This document shows, piece after piece, positions 13,651 to 27,178 of a stretch of DNA of 64,000 nt. Numbering within the stretch: the first letter of the stretch is position 1; every line of letters begins with the position of its first letter. Origin of the DNA: Dromaius novaehollandiae (taxonomy: Eukaryota; Chordata; Aves; Casuariiformes; Dromaiidae); the NCBI RefSeq assembly GCF_036370855.1, contig NC_088099.1:151175517-151239516 (forward strand), written 5' to 3'. Under the pieces are notes generated by a model. It saw only the letters and a program-made list of their open reading frames with translations. It was not told the DNA's origin and searched no databases. The position numbers and the translations under genes are program-made.

Positions 13651-14033
13651 GCCTGACTGCAGCAACTGAAATGATAAGGCAAGGAACTTTATTCCTGGGT
13701 AAAAGAGGTGCTGTTTGTACCATTGCTTTTGCTAGGTGTCCTTCCAGAAAGCTGTGACTGAGGTCTTGAAGAAGGCCTGCCATGGGATTCACTGAATCAA
13801 TGTGCCACTTGGATGCTCTCCACACCTTTCCAGAGCTGTTCCCCTGGGTCACCTGCATTGGCTTATCTCTTTCCTGTGGACATCGCCAGACCCATCTGGT
13901 CTCATCTGATTTGATGCCCTACTCCGGGTGGCTTATTGTGGTCTGATTATCTTACCTGCCTATGTAAATCCTCGGCTGATTTCAGTCATTATTTCAGTAC
14001 CCTCTTGTCTGGTCCTGACAATCAGTGTTCACA

Positions 14034-14755
14034 GAATCACAGATTCACAGAATGGTTGGAAGGGACCTCTGGAGATCACCTAGTCCAACCTCCCTGCTCA
14101 AGCAGGGTCACCTAAAGCATGTTGCACAGGACCCTGTCCAGGCGGCTTTTGAATATCTCCAAGGAAGGAGACTCCACAACCTCTCTGCGCAAACTGTTCC
14201 AGTGCTTAGTCACCCTCACAATAAAGAAGCTTTTCCTTATGTTCAGATGGAATTTCCTGTGTTTCAGTTTGTGCCTGTTGCCTCTCATCCTAATCCTGGG
14301 CACCACTGAGAAGAGTCTGGCCCCATCCTCTTGACACCCTCCCTTCAGATATTTATGCACATAGAAGAGATCTCGCCTCAGCCTTCTCTTCTCCAGGCTG
14401 AACAGTCCCAGCTCCCTCAGCCTTTCCTCATACGAGAGATGCTCCAGTCCTTTCATCATCTCAGTAGTCCTTCATTGTACTTGCTCTAGTAGCTCCATGT
14501 CTCTCTTGTACTGGGGAGCCCAGGACTGGACACAGCACTCCAGGTGTGGCCTCACCAGCGCTGAGTAGAGGGAGAGGAGCACCTCCCTCGACCTGCTAGC
14601 AACACTCTTCCTAATGCACCCCAGGATACCATTGGCCTTTTTGGCCATAATGGCACATTGCTGGCTCGTGGTCAACTTTTTGTCCACCAGGACTCCCAAG
14701 TCCTTTTCCACAGAGCCGATGCTGAGTTGTTCCAGCTGTGATCCACTGGCTCCTT
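14034..14755 (-). mobile_element. CR1 LINE fragment (3' part)
   Basis: Reverse-oriented CR1. Its 3' terminal repeat is the CACAGAATCACAGATTCACAGAAT at the plus-strand left edge. The minus strand codes for fragments such as [17 protein letters not shown] and [20 protein letters not shown] (frame 14472-14891) and for the 3' region at 14112-14459. The element is 5' truncated; CR1 similarity stops at the TG microsatellite that follows. Confidence 0.93.
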
Positions 14756-14761
14756 GCACCT

Positions 14762-14818
14762 GGTGTGTGTGTGTTTGTGTGTGTGTATCTGCATGAATTT
14801 GTATGTGTGTTTGTGTTT
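14762..14818. repeat. TG/TGTT-rich microsatellite
   Basis: Imperfect GT repeats with TTTG and ATCTGCATGAATTTG interruptions, directly at the truncated 5' end of the CR1 at 14034-14755. Confidence 0.85.
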
Positions 14819-17800
14819 TTGCAGTGGAGGAGGCCAAGACTCTGGGGGCAGTGTGGAGGTATGGTTGCTCCTTGGACAGGAAGAGCACCACTAGAAAGGG
14901 TCCCCTTTGGCTGAGACCTGTGTCCCAATCCTGTCCCTGTTTAGCAAGTGAAAGTACATCTTCACGCGGGCTAGCTTGCAGGTGGACAGATGTTACGACT
15001 GGCTACCTCCTAAATCTCGTCTGGGTTGCCGTTGGTGGGGCAAACATGATCAGTGATTGAATCTTCTTTTTTTGTCTATTCGGACTCAACTTCCAAGGGC
15101 ATCAGCCTTAGCGCCCATTAGCTTTTGTAGAGTTTCATATCTATTTTCTGCCTGCTTTTTGTGGTTCTTGAGGTCTCTAGGTCTGTTCTTATGTACTCTG
15201 CTTTGGTTGGTTCACTAACATGAATAACTGATAGAAGGATTAAGTTCTTTCAGTTTTCTGGAAACTTTCTGAGGGGTTTTAGGACACTGACAAATGGGAA
15301 TATATCTGAGAACAGATAGGCTGAAGAATCCAATAGAGATGGAGGCTGCACATGGTTCCCTCTTGCTTCATACTTGGTTGTTTATGCAAGAGGAGTGCTG
15401 TACAAGTGTAAAACATCAATAAAGTAACTCAGAGGTTGCTGTTGAAAATGGAACTAAAAATTACCACTGTTAAATCAGACTCTTTCAGATTTCAAACTAA
15501 AGCCTTGATCTTTCAAAAACTTGTAAAAGTGAAAAGATCACTGCTTAAGGCAGAGGGATGGTCAAGCTAAAGTTTCCTGAGCTCTCAGTTTTTTCTCGAT
15601 TTCTGTGGGTTACTTTGTCTTTTACTTTTGTTGCATAACAAAATAGTGCCAAGATACATTTTAAAGCATGATTTATGATACAGCAGGTTTCATGCTCATG
15701 CATTAAAAAGGCTTAAAGCAACAACTGTTTAAAGTACATCTCTGACATACTAATGTAAACAGGTGCACATAATTCATAATAGGAAGAAATAGCACATAAT
15801 AAATTCATATGTGAACTGTTCTAAATCTAATTCTGATTTTTTAAATGCTTTTGATTTATTTACAAAATATTTTTATGATTGTTCTTGGTCTTGAATTAGT
15901 TCATAATCTGATCATTGTGATTTGGTAAATTTTCTCCTCATGTGCCTAAATGCCACTGGAAGTAGAAGGATAAAGGTAAAATTGTAAATGAATTCAAAAT
16001 TTCCTTTTAAAAATATCTTTGAGTGTTTGCTTAATATTCACTGACTCTGCAGATTTCCTTTTCAGCTCATTTAGGATAATCTGAGAGAAAAAAATGCAAA
16101 ATATGTGGTAAGGTACTACAAAGAAATGTGTAAGAATTGAATAAAATATTTTTCTGAACAAAATCAGAATGAACTACATGTAAGTTATACATTCAGACAA
16201 AAAGTCATGAAGCCCTTTTTGTAATCTAAACCTAATTCTAAATGCAGTAGACTATTTCATATTTATATCAGTGTGTGGTAGAAACTGCTATAGGGCAGGA
16301 TATGAGGGTTTGTACCTTTTTTCATGAACACAAGTCAATATTTCAGTGCACTCACCTTTGGGATTATTGTTTTCTCTCTTAAATGATTTCATCTACAAAT
16401 TTCATTATGGTTCCCATCTGGCATTTCTTATATAATACTATGCCTTTGCTTTAGTGAATTCATTAAGATAATTATAATACAAAGTAATTTCTGAAAATAA
16501 GTCTGTATGTGACTTTTATGTTTCTAAAACTTTGTTACTGTTTGTATATATTGCACTAAAGCTGTTAAGACTAATGGTTCTGCACTGCTTGGCTTTTTTT
16601 ATTTGTTAAAATGCTCTTGTCACCTGTTTTTTCAGACTTCTTGTTCTGATTGTCTAGGAAAGAGAAATAAAATGGTCTGGTAAATGGATTGAAAGGCACT
16701 GGAAGTGCTCTACATTTCTTTCTAAAATCAAAAAAGCTTTTAAAATCAAATAACTGACTGCACTTTAACCCAGTTGTGAGGTCTTCTAGTTGGAGCAAGC
16801 ATTTGGAGAGCCTATGACAGAAAAGACAACCACTATACTAGTGCTGAACTTCCTTGGGGATTGAATCCAGTCTTATTCCTATGGTTTCATAAGTGCATTT
16901 TCTCCCTTCATCTGATCCCTGTCTCCAGCTGGTATTTTAATATCCTAACCTGAGCTAAATGAACTCCTCCCATTAGCAAACCACTGAGGTTAGTCTTCCC
17001 AAGTGAAGACTCCTGTAAAGTGATTGTGTGTTAGCTGTTTGATAGATGGCAAAGAGAAATCTGTAAAAATGACTTTCTATCTGGAAAAAAAAGACACATC
17101 AGGCTCTGTCAAAATGTTCATTTTCTGAGCTGCCCTCTCAAGTGTTCCTTTACGCTTTTTTTTTAGTGAGCCTTGGTTTTCTGACAGGTGTCCAACATTA
17201 TCCTATTTTTGTTCTTCACTTCATTTCAACTTCCTTTCTCTTCATTTTTTCCTTATTTTATTGTCTGTTTTCTTTCTTTTCTTCTAATTCCCCATCCTTC
17301 TTTTGTTCTTTCCATTTCAGTATCTTAGTATTCCTACTGATTTTAATCTTTGTTACACTCCCCTTGTATTTCCCTTATCCCTCTTCCCGGTAGCCATCAC
17401 TATTTCCTCATCTTACCACTCTCATGCCAGCTCTCCTGACTTTGAGACACTCTTATTTTTGGCTTTTTAAGTCTCATCAGACTCTGAGTGAAAAACTGCT
17501 CCAATTTTCCCCTTAGAACTGTCTCAGAGAGTTTCATGAGACTCCTTGCCCCAGCTTGGCATGGCAACCTTGCTTCTTGCATGTGACACCTCGCTGACAC
17601 ATAACCGGATCAGTCTTCTGAGAGAAAACAAACTAAAAAACCAATAGACCTTTATGTGGGCATAAACTTCACCAGTCAAGTATACAAAGGACGAGTAAAA
17701 ACTGAGAGAATAGTTTCTTTTGCTAATGCTCCAAAGTTCTAGTCAAAATAGAGTCAACTTTTATTGTTGCTCCATGAATTCCTCAACTGCAGCTCTGTAC

Positions 17801-18726
17801 TGTGATTTCTGAGCACTGTACTTCATGAGAAATCACACATCTATGAGAAATCTTCTTACCTCTCAGTGATGTTATTTTTCCTTCTAATCTCAAAGCATGA
17901 GTACACCAATGTCACAAAAGACCGTACCAGCAATTTCTCCACTGGCAGTTTGCTGAAATACCTTCTTTCCAAAAACTCCCCTCTCCAAGAAAGCAACTAA
18001 TTCAAAAGCAATTACTGTATTACCCTTGTGGAAACATTAATGGCTGTAGTCTCAAATGCATACAGGAATTTAATCCTTGAAATTCCAATCTTTTATAATG
18101 AGATCTGAACATCAAAATCCATAAAGCTGAGAATATACATGGACATAAGATGTTTATCACTCTGGAGATATCAAGCTGAATATATTTTGGACAAAAGAGT
18201 ATTATAAACAAATTCAGCACTGATGAGAGTTTTTCCACATAAGTTATTTACTTCTGAGACAAGGCTCTCTCACTCATTTGAATGAATAATTGTAAGTAGT
18301 TTCTCTATGAAGTGCTATTATGCTTGACATATTTTACAGCCAGAGAAATGTATTGTATTTTAATATTGCTTCTTTGTGTGGTACATTCTAAAATAACATT
18401 TCTTCATTTCCCTGCATCTCTCATTAACATTTGTATCCATTGTGTTTAACTTGATACTGTAATCTTTCAAGTGCTATTGAATATAGTCAACATCACAAAA
18501 ATGTATTAACATAAAAAATCCAGTTTCTGGTCAGGTTATACTCCTTTTAGTTTTGGAACAATTTTGGCTTTCAGAAGGAGATATATCTTGAGCTAACTGT
18601 TGCTTTGGTTCATATGGTCATATGATCTTGTGTAATATTTAATAGCTGTTAATAATCCACAGTTTTAAGAATGGGTAGAAAAGCAGGCAAAGAAACATCT
18701 AATGAAACCAACTGACCTTCCCAAAA

Positions 18727-18732
18727 GCTTTT

Positions 18733-18767
<35 letters not shown>

Positions 18768-18768
18768 G
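18727..18768. repeat. T-rich (CTTTT)n microsatellite
   Basis: Runs of T with four CTTTT-type units in the middle. Confidence 0.85.
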
Positions 18769-19634
18769 TTAGGTTGCTCTTCCTAATTTGGGAGTTTACA
18801 AAGCTTTTGGCTGCAATCTTATATTTAAAAGAACTCTTCCCAGTGCAGGACTTTCAATTACTTTGCAAAAAATCAAAAAGAATGTATTCGAAGGAAGTAA
18901 TCTAAAGGCAACTGGTTTCAATGGGTTGAAGTTCAGGCCCATTCAGCACCTAGAAGGAATGAGATTTGATTAATATTTCCCCATTCAGCAGAGATACTTC
19001 TCAAGACTGTGTCTGCACTCTTCTTTAAGGGTGCCTACTGAAGCTCCTTGAAGATGAATTCCACTGTCCACGCTGTTTTGATCTTAGTGCCGAGGGCCCC
19101 TTATGAGTGGCCTAGGAGAGCTGGGATGCCTGAGCAGGGCACTGGGAGCAGCTGCCCCTGCACCGCACGCCTTGTGTGCTCCGGATAACCCCTCGGGCAG
19201 CTGCAGCCCTGCCCAGGGCTGCAGTGTGACACCGAAAGGCATAGCAGGGTCCTTATCACCTATGGACCTGAGCCCATGTTTTAGCATGACTCCTCACAAG
19301 CTAGACTCTAGTGAAATCTAGTCTTCTTAGTTCCTGGAAGGAGAAGGTGTTTTACCATGAGTTATATGCCAGGAGCGGTGCTCTCCTGAATCTAAAAAGG
19401 ATCCTGCTGTAAGAGCGTTAGATGAGGGAGGACCACATGCACAGCTATTGCGTCAGCCAGGAACTGCTCTCCTCTTCAATTACTAGCTGAGAGCCACTTG
19501 GGTGAGAGACAACACTCGTGCTTTTCAAGGTCTCTGATTTATAGAGACAGTGTGCCCTGCTGAGGACTTCTGTTCTGCCACTGCTGGCCAAATGACAAGA
19601 TCAACGTTATCAGAAGATGAAAACCTCCCACACC

Positions 19635-19890
19635 ATAAGAATATTTGAGTGGTCACGCTGGGCCAGATCTAAGGTCTTCTTGTCTCTGAAAGTAGCCAAG
19701 TGGATGGCTAGGGAAGAATATTAGGCAAACCTGTAATGTTTCCACTGATTACTTTCCCAGCCCCTGATCTGCTACCAAAGATGGTTTCTATGTATTTAGT
19801 AACCTTCAAAGGGTTTCTCTTCCATTAACTTGTTGATTTGAATGATATGTTGAGACTTTTCTTGAACCCAACCTATTATAACAAGCTGGT
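19635..19890. mobile_element. Possible ancient amniote repeat
   Basis: The string CACGCTGGGCCAGATCTAAGGTC and the following layout resemble, loosely, an ancient CR1/L3-type repeat common in reptiles ('ctgggtcagaccaaaggtcc'). It is strongly diverged, so the call is tentative. Confidence 0.35.
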
Positions 19891-22800
19891 ATGGTATCAG
19901 TCAATAACAAATCATCTAGATAAACAGTGGCATGTATATGAAGCTGTTTGTCCCCATCCAGTACTTTGTTGGGCTAATTTACCCTCCATTTCTACAATAA
20001 AATGACTTAGTCTAGCTGCACCATTTTTAAGCAGGCCACATTCATGTCATTTTAAACAGGTCACTATTCACAGTCAATATGTAAGAACATTGATATAGAT
20101 TTGATTGTTATAGAATTAATATAAAAGTTGGTATAGAAACACCAAATAGAAGTATTCTTTATCTGATACAAAGCATCTCATGTTTTATGAGCCTTGATAC
20201 CCTCATTCATCATCTCCATGCTGGTCTTCTGCTACTCTGTCCTCTTTCTGGAGTGGTGTTGCAGTGTGACTGTATGTTATAAGGACTAGATGGAGCAAAA
20301 CTCCACACAACTCACACTGTTTTTCTTCTCCAGTGCAAACATCTGCAGAGACAGCTCTGGGGGAGCCTGAAAGCATCCAGCATGGTGAGTATGCCCAGGG
20401 AATTCCAGTCAGTGCAAATAAGTATCGTGCTGCTCTAGCTAGTGCTTAATCACTGAGGAGCTGGGGGCAACAGTGGCAGAGAATTTAAATTCACAAAACT
20501 TATATTCACAGTATCCATTTGTGGAATTAATTGTATGAAACTTGAATCTCTCATGGACTTCAGCAGGTCTCCTTCTCACTGTGCACAGACTGGTAACAGT
20601 CTGTGATTACAAGGGCATTTTAGTCAGAAGGCAGCTAGTACCCACCCCTATATATAATTACCAGCCACTTCCCCATAAAGGACTCCCTCATAGCCTTGGA
20701 GAAGACTGCTGATATTCAGCAGTGGGAATTCAGGGACTCCAGAAAGTGCTTTATCTTAGTCCCTGAAGACTTAGTTTTAAATTTTGGTTGATATGTGCTA
20801 TTCAGATTCCTCTTCTGGGATTCCTCTAGAAAGATTTAGCAGATCAGCAAAATAACTAAACACAGGAACACCCCAGGACTAAGCTCAAACCCTGCCAGAG
20901 ACTGCAAAGAGCTGAGCCCTGAGCTCTGCAGGCTTCTCTGCCTTACCCTGAATGCAACACATACCATCAGTGATCTGTGCTCCTGTCTGAGGGACATCAG
21001 TTCCCCTGACTCCTCAGAGCTGTGTGTGGGATCAGAGTACCGGACAAGAAGGAATGTGAGAAAGAACACCAGATTCTTACAATCAACACATGCTACTCTA
21101 TTTTATGGACAGGATCCTCTGCCCAGTCTGATGGCTCCTTCCCACGGATAGAAGATGGTGTGGCCTTCTTGCAGTGTAGGCTGGGACCAGGCCAGCCCTC
21201 GTCCTGGAGAGAAAGAGAATGTTGGTTTCTTTGGTTGGTGCAGGAGTGCATCCTCTGCCTGCTGGCTGATCTTGCCGCCCTTCTCTTGCAGGGACATGTG
21301 CATGACCAGGGTCACAGGTCAGCACCCTGAAATCCTTCCGAAATATTTTCCACTGGTTCTGCCTGGTCCACACCAGTTCTCATTATGTAACAGCATCAAA
21401 ATTGGGTTAGACAGCCACAGGCCAAGTACAGAGTCAACACACTTACTTTTGGATCAGCTGGTTCTAGCAGTCTTTCCTCTGTCTCTTGCAATAGACCTTT
21501 TCTGGTGCAGGTGTTAAAATGCAACAAAACCTCTAGATGAAGTGTTCTCTTGGGGTGACAAAGGGCCAAGAGAAAAATTGCTGATTTATGAAAGGAAAGG
21601 AATATTACTTTTAAATATACGAGTTTTTTTCCCTGTTTTTCAATAGCAAGATATAAAAATGCTCTGAAAGACTATAGTCTAGCTTCCAAAAACAAGCTCA
21701 CAAATATTAAGTAATGTCAGGCTTATAATTTATAGTAAAATTTGACATGTTTGCATAGCTGCTTTTTTTCTGGAGAACTCATTCCTTATGCAAGGTGGGA
21801 ATACAATGTAGTAGAATTAAGAGTATCTGAGAAACCATAAATATAGCTGTTCCTAATTTCTGTGTGTTTGAATTTACAGTCTTAATACCTTTCTTTTAGG
21901 ATATTTTTCTAAGCTTATGCAGAAATACTTATGTATTTGCATTTCAGTAATGCCTGGAAGCCCCAGGTTGGATGAAGTATATTCATTGTGCTGCTGATCA
22001 AACTTATAGTAAGAGACTATAAGATCAAAGTTGTTGCAAAATGACTTGCTCTAGCAAAACAAAAAGCCGCTGAAGTCAGAAAAGAGCAACTGGCAATAAC
22101 ACATACACCACTGTCCCATCCCATCTGAAGGCACCTATCTACGTGACTGTGTAATTCATCCCCACATAACTCCATCCATCCTACTGACCTCCAGTGTATT
22201 TATGCCCTGCAAACCATTGCTTTGCCCACATGGATATGTGGGGTTGCCCATCCTAAATAATGGATTATTCATGTAGTCCGCAGAGACCCCTGACTCCAGT
22301 CCAGCCATTTAGAGCCCCCTGAAGCATCCATGTAATGAACACACCTAGTATTCTATACAATAACTAGACAACTTCAGATATTCTCATGATTTTCTGTTTA
22401 ATCTGTCAGATTTTCTAATTTATGAGACAAGTTCCTCACTGCCGCTGAATCACTACTTGTCATTTAATGCTGTTTCCTACTGCTTTCCTCTTTCTCACTA
22501 CCCATTTGCAGAGAGCAGAATAGCAAGGTTTCTCCATAACCTCTGAGAATACTTACTCACTAATCTTCACTGTTTGCCACTGATTGCACTTGGCTGCTAA
22601 TGATGCGAGGTGAGAATGAGTGATGCATCCTCAGTCAAAGAAAAGAAGGTAAGAGCTCAGCAGAGTAGGCAGATAAAAGGGGATTTTCTTTTTACATAAA
22701 ACCATTCTCATTTTTCAGAACACCTTGCTGAGAAATATGTTCAGTTAATTAGGTAAATCCTCTTCTCCATTTTTTTAAAGAAAAAACTGAAATCATTGCC

Positions 22801-23307
22801 AAGAAAGTCCAACTCGATTTGTGTGCATATTTAAAATATCATTATATTGTAAGGGGAAAAGTGAAATTCATAATGCCTACATGATATGAATTAATGAATA
22901 TCACTGCTAACACCCTGTCGAGTAGGAACTGATGTTGCAACTGTCTTGCTTGCTATTCCCTGCCCACAGGCTGCTCAGGCTGGTGCTCGGTAGTATCCCT
23001 GGAGAGGCAAAGGGCTCCCTTTTATGCCGCAGCAGGTCTTCTAATACTTGCAGGTATTTTAATCAGCCTCCCATAACATCTGTGGTTTCTTTCTACACAT
23101 ATATTTTATTCCAAAAGATTTTTTCCCTCATTTTCCAAGATCCTATTTGATCATAAGCATCAGCACACTCATCCCTTAGATACATTTCTACAGTGCCACA
23201 AACTGAGAGGAAGGACAGTACATTTAGAATTTTGAAGGTATCCTGAAAACACTCTTCTCCACAGTGAGAATTTGTTCTTTTCAAAACAGTATTTAAGATG
23301 TGGCTAT

Positions 23308-23310
<3 letters not shown>

Positions 23311-23354
<44 letters not shown>

Positions 23355-23355
23355 G
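23311..23355. repeat. Homopolymer A36 followed by G9
   Basis: An uninterrupted run of 36 A directly followed by 9 G on the plus strand. The run length may not be exact, because such tracts are prone to sequencing error. No retrocopy was recognised upstream. Confidence 0.9.
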
Positions 23356-23704
23356 CAGATAGTTAATTAGCCAGTTGGCAGTCATCAGAAATCATAATTT
23401 TCATTTCTTTAAAACAATGACTGGTATTTTAAAAGGCATCTACACATCACCATAGTGCAATGGGTGAACAGATGCTTAAAAGTAAATGTGTTTTCTGAAG
23501 TGTAACAAAATGGCAAGCTGCACAGAGGCAGAATAATTGGTTGGTTAGTTACAACACATTGCCCTAGAGTTCCAGTTATACAAAAACATTTTGACCTTGT
23601 TTTAAAGTACGTCATACACCCAAGGTGAATAACAGATAATGTGTCTGTTGTATATTAAGCATGTATCTCAGGTCTCCCTGCAGTGTGGTGTTTTTGGACC
23701 TGGC

Positions 23705-23728
23705 GAAAAACAAAACAAAACAAAACAG
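23705..23728. repeat. (CAAAA)n microsatellite
   Basis: Four consecutive CAAAA units preceded by a run of A. Confidence 0.85.
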
Positions 23729-24120
23729 AAATTTCAACCAATAGTTGAGAGAAATGTCTCTACTTTTCTTTCCACTTGCTTTGTATAGTCTTATTCAGAA
23801 ATTGATGTCAATTATCTCATCAGATAAGGAGTCATATTTACTACCCAAATTCATTTTTTTTGAGGGAATGAACAGCACTGAAATCAATGACTGAATCTTG
23901 ACCAGAATTTTCTGTACAGCCATATGCATATGAGAATATTCAATGTGTGTGCAAAACAACTACTATGCCACAGGCGTATCTTGAATATTACTTCTAAGAT
24001 TTAATTCATCTTAAGCCATTTGAAAGATTCCATCTTGCAAAGCCCCTGAGAAGGGAGGCTTTCTTAGTTCCACTGCTTGCAGACCTGTTTATTCATCATT
24101 TAGTGTCTCTATTCACCTTG

Positions 24121-24140
24121 TAACAGAGTATACTCTGTTA
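24121..24140. repeat. Perfect 20-bp palindrome
   Basis: TAACAGAGTATACTCTGTTA equals its own reverse complement, with no central spacer. The flanking bases do not extend it. Confidence 0.85.
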
Positions 24141-27135
24141 ATTCAGTGTAATTAGCCTCCAAGATCAAGCACTGATAGACTGAAAGGAAGTGACCAGCTA
24201 GCTTATCCGAAGCCTCTTGAGGTTATCTTATAGCGAAGTACGAAATTATGTCCCTAATGTGACATAAAGCAGAACAGACCCTGATAGAGACTGCAGTTCT
24301 TTTTACTCATATCACAGAAGTCCCTTTTGAGGGCAAGCTATAAAGAAAATTTTAGATAACTGGCTTACAACGCAAAAGATGGATAAATACAAAGCCTAAA
24401 TAAAGCAAAGAACATCAGGACAGAAAATAAAGATGAGATCTTGAAACCTCAAAATCTCCTTTCGAAAGCAGAGATGCAGCTAACTGGAAAGGCTGCAGAC
24501 AGTTCCCATTTCTTCTTTATCTTATTCTGCACATATATGAGGTATTTATTTGTTAGATTCTTGGCTCTTACAATAAATATTTCTTCTGCCACAGGAGGAG
24601 CAGAGTGCTGGGATCTGTGTGCTGAAAACAGTATTCCCTTTAATTTAAAACTTCAAGATTTCACAGCATTTAGTTTTGTTCTGTATCAAAACATGAAAGG
24701 ACTATCTGGAAACCAATGAAAGACACTCCCTTACCATAAAATATCTAAAAGTCCGATGGTTTAATCACTTCTTTAGGACTTCAGTGTCAAGAGCTGAAGT
24801 GCAAACTGCCAGGCCAACGCCCTAAAATAAAGCTACAGAAAAATCCTGCTAACCAGCGGTCTTAGCCCCATCACAGAGCAAAGAAGCAATAATTGATAAC
24901 GCTTATCGGTTTACTAAGTGTGAAGACACTGGAGGTGAGTTATGGAAAAAAACTTTTTAAGTGGAACACCAGTGAAGGAGTCAAAGGAAAAGGGTATTAT
25001 AATGGAAGGAGTTTGGTTCCTGAACTGCTTGGCTTTCAGATAAGATCCTCTGTGGAGGAGGCTACTTGACTTACTGACTTTTAGAAGTAAATGCCCCCTG
25101 CAAGGATTCGTTTGTTTAGAAAAGTCTCCATGGTATGTCATTTTGTGGAAAGTAATCCCACAAAATATCTTACATGAATAGCATATGTAAATACCTTGTA
25201 TGAATTGTTCATCCTGGGCATATAAAGACAAAGAGCAGTTGACTGAAATGGTTAAATACTTTTGTGGAAAAAAAAAATTAGAAAATAAATCTGATCCATC
25301 ACAGCCTATTATAACACCCATATCCTCACAGAACAGAACAGATTCACACTCTCACTGCCATCTGGAATGGAATTATGTTAGAAGTCTCTAAAAAAATATG
25401 AATTAACTATTTCATGCATTTCTATAGTGTGATCCTTCCTTTTTCTATTCACATCCCCTATTCAGTTAAGAATGATAACTTTAAATTCATTTTGTGAATG
25501 CTGCTTTGGCTTACTGTTCGGGATCAGAAAGGGTAATACTTGTGGAAGGGAAATATGAAACATGAAAGACAATTTAAAAGGAGTCCCAGTCTTTACAGCC
25601 ATACAGCTATAACAGATGCTGCTTAAACTTTCTAGATCAATATTCCTACAGGTAGAAAGAACATCAGGTGTGTATGATCAATCTTTTATAGGTATTTAAA
25701 ATAACATGCTTCACATACAAATGGTGAAAAAATCAGTTAAAATTCAAGAATCTTACTTTTACTGCTGGAAAAAAGCCTAGAGTAGAAGGAAAAATGATTA
25801 ATTCTGATGATTATTTCCAACCCAATAAAACTTCTCCAAAAGGACCGTCACCCAAATCCTGCATAGTTCTCCAGCTGCAGCCCAACGGAATTGATTCAAA
25901 GCAGTCCTATCTGGCTCCAGAGTGAAGAACTTTCTTAAAAGCTCTTTGTTGAATGCCTAATGCATAAACTTGCTAGTGTCAAAAAGGGCTCAAGGGGAAT
26001 TATTTGTCTCTCCATAATTTGGAGTTCTAACGTGTAAGTGTCTAAACCTGAGCTAGTCACTCTAACGGTCCCTTCAGTCAATGGAGAATAGAAGGCAATT
26101 CTATTCTGGGCATCCTATTTTAGATGAAATGACTCCAAAGAGTCACTAAGATGATCTGTTCCAGTGTAAGGTTTTCTATACTGTACTTGTCTAGACTTAG
26201 GTTAGATGAATCTCCCTCCCACTTGTAATATAATTCATCCATACTGGGAATTCTGCTGTGAATTTCAGGGCAGTAAATTAGACCCTCAAATTTTTGAGGC
26301 TTTTTCACCAGTTCTATGTATCCGACTGAGGGTTATTCAGATAAGGACAAAATAACTCTGTATTCCAAGTAATAATGCATAGATGGGGCCTATTTTTCTT
26401 GGTTTAGTAATCTTGCTCTGCAAAAGACTACCCATTTTGAATTATTTAGTTTTTAGAGCACAGGTGAGGTAACATATCTGTACTGAATTTTTTAGCATAG
26501 GTTTTGCTGAATTTCCTAGATGCCTTTCATAAAGAACTCCAAAGAATGATCCCACTCTACAAGTACCAGGACTAAACAATAATCTCGTCTTACTTCTGAA
26601 GGAACAGGAGTGGGATCCCTGTTCATTAATGAAGTTTTGTATGTGTTATTAACACACTAGTAGCATGTCAGATCATAACAGTGAAATTTAAGGGAAAAGC
26701 AGCCCAGATGACCAGGTGGGGCGATATATCCTAGCCTTCAACTCAGATCTTATGGCAGACACAGACTGATGTTTATATTTCAGAGCAAAGCCCTTGAATG
26801 AGCGTTTCCATCAGGAAGTCTAAAAAGGCAGGCAAGAAGTCTGGCTTGACATGGGTTTTGTGTCTGATCGCTAAACCAAATACTGATGTGTTATCCATGA
26901 CTAGCAGTACTGTTTACAGGCTTGGTTGCTGTAGTGATAGCATCGCACGAATACTGCAATCTAGACTGAATCCTTCCGGCAGCAGAATCAGTTTTCAAGC
27001 AGCTTTTAATTGCTTGTTTACAAAATCCTCTTTAGTTCTCTGTGCACGCAGCCCAACAAATTAAAACCAGGCATATACAAAGTCTCCAGCATTGCCTTTC
27101 TGTGTAGAGGAGAGAAACTGATTCCAAGCTTGAGA

Positions 27136-27178
27136 ATAAAAAAGAAAGAAAGAAAAAAAAAAAAAAAAAAAAAAAAAA
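27136..27178. repeat. A-rich tract (GAAA repeats then A26)
   Basis: AATAAAAAAGAAAGAAAG followed by 26 A. An AATAAA immediately before the tract could suggest a retrocopy tail, but no parent gene is recognisable upstream. Confidence 0.85.

Noticed and set aside
27061-27178. Processed retrocopy ending in a poly(A) tail
   Set aside because: AATAAA precedes the A tract but no parent coding sequence or target duplication could be identified.
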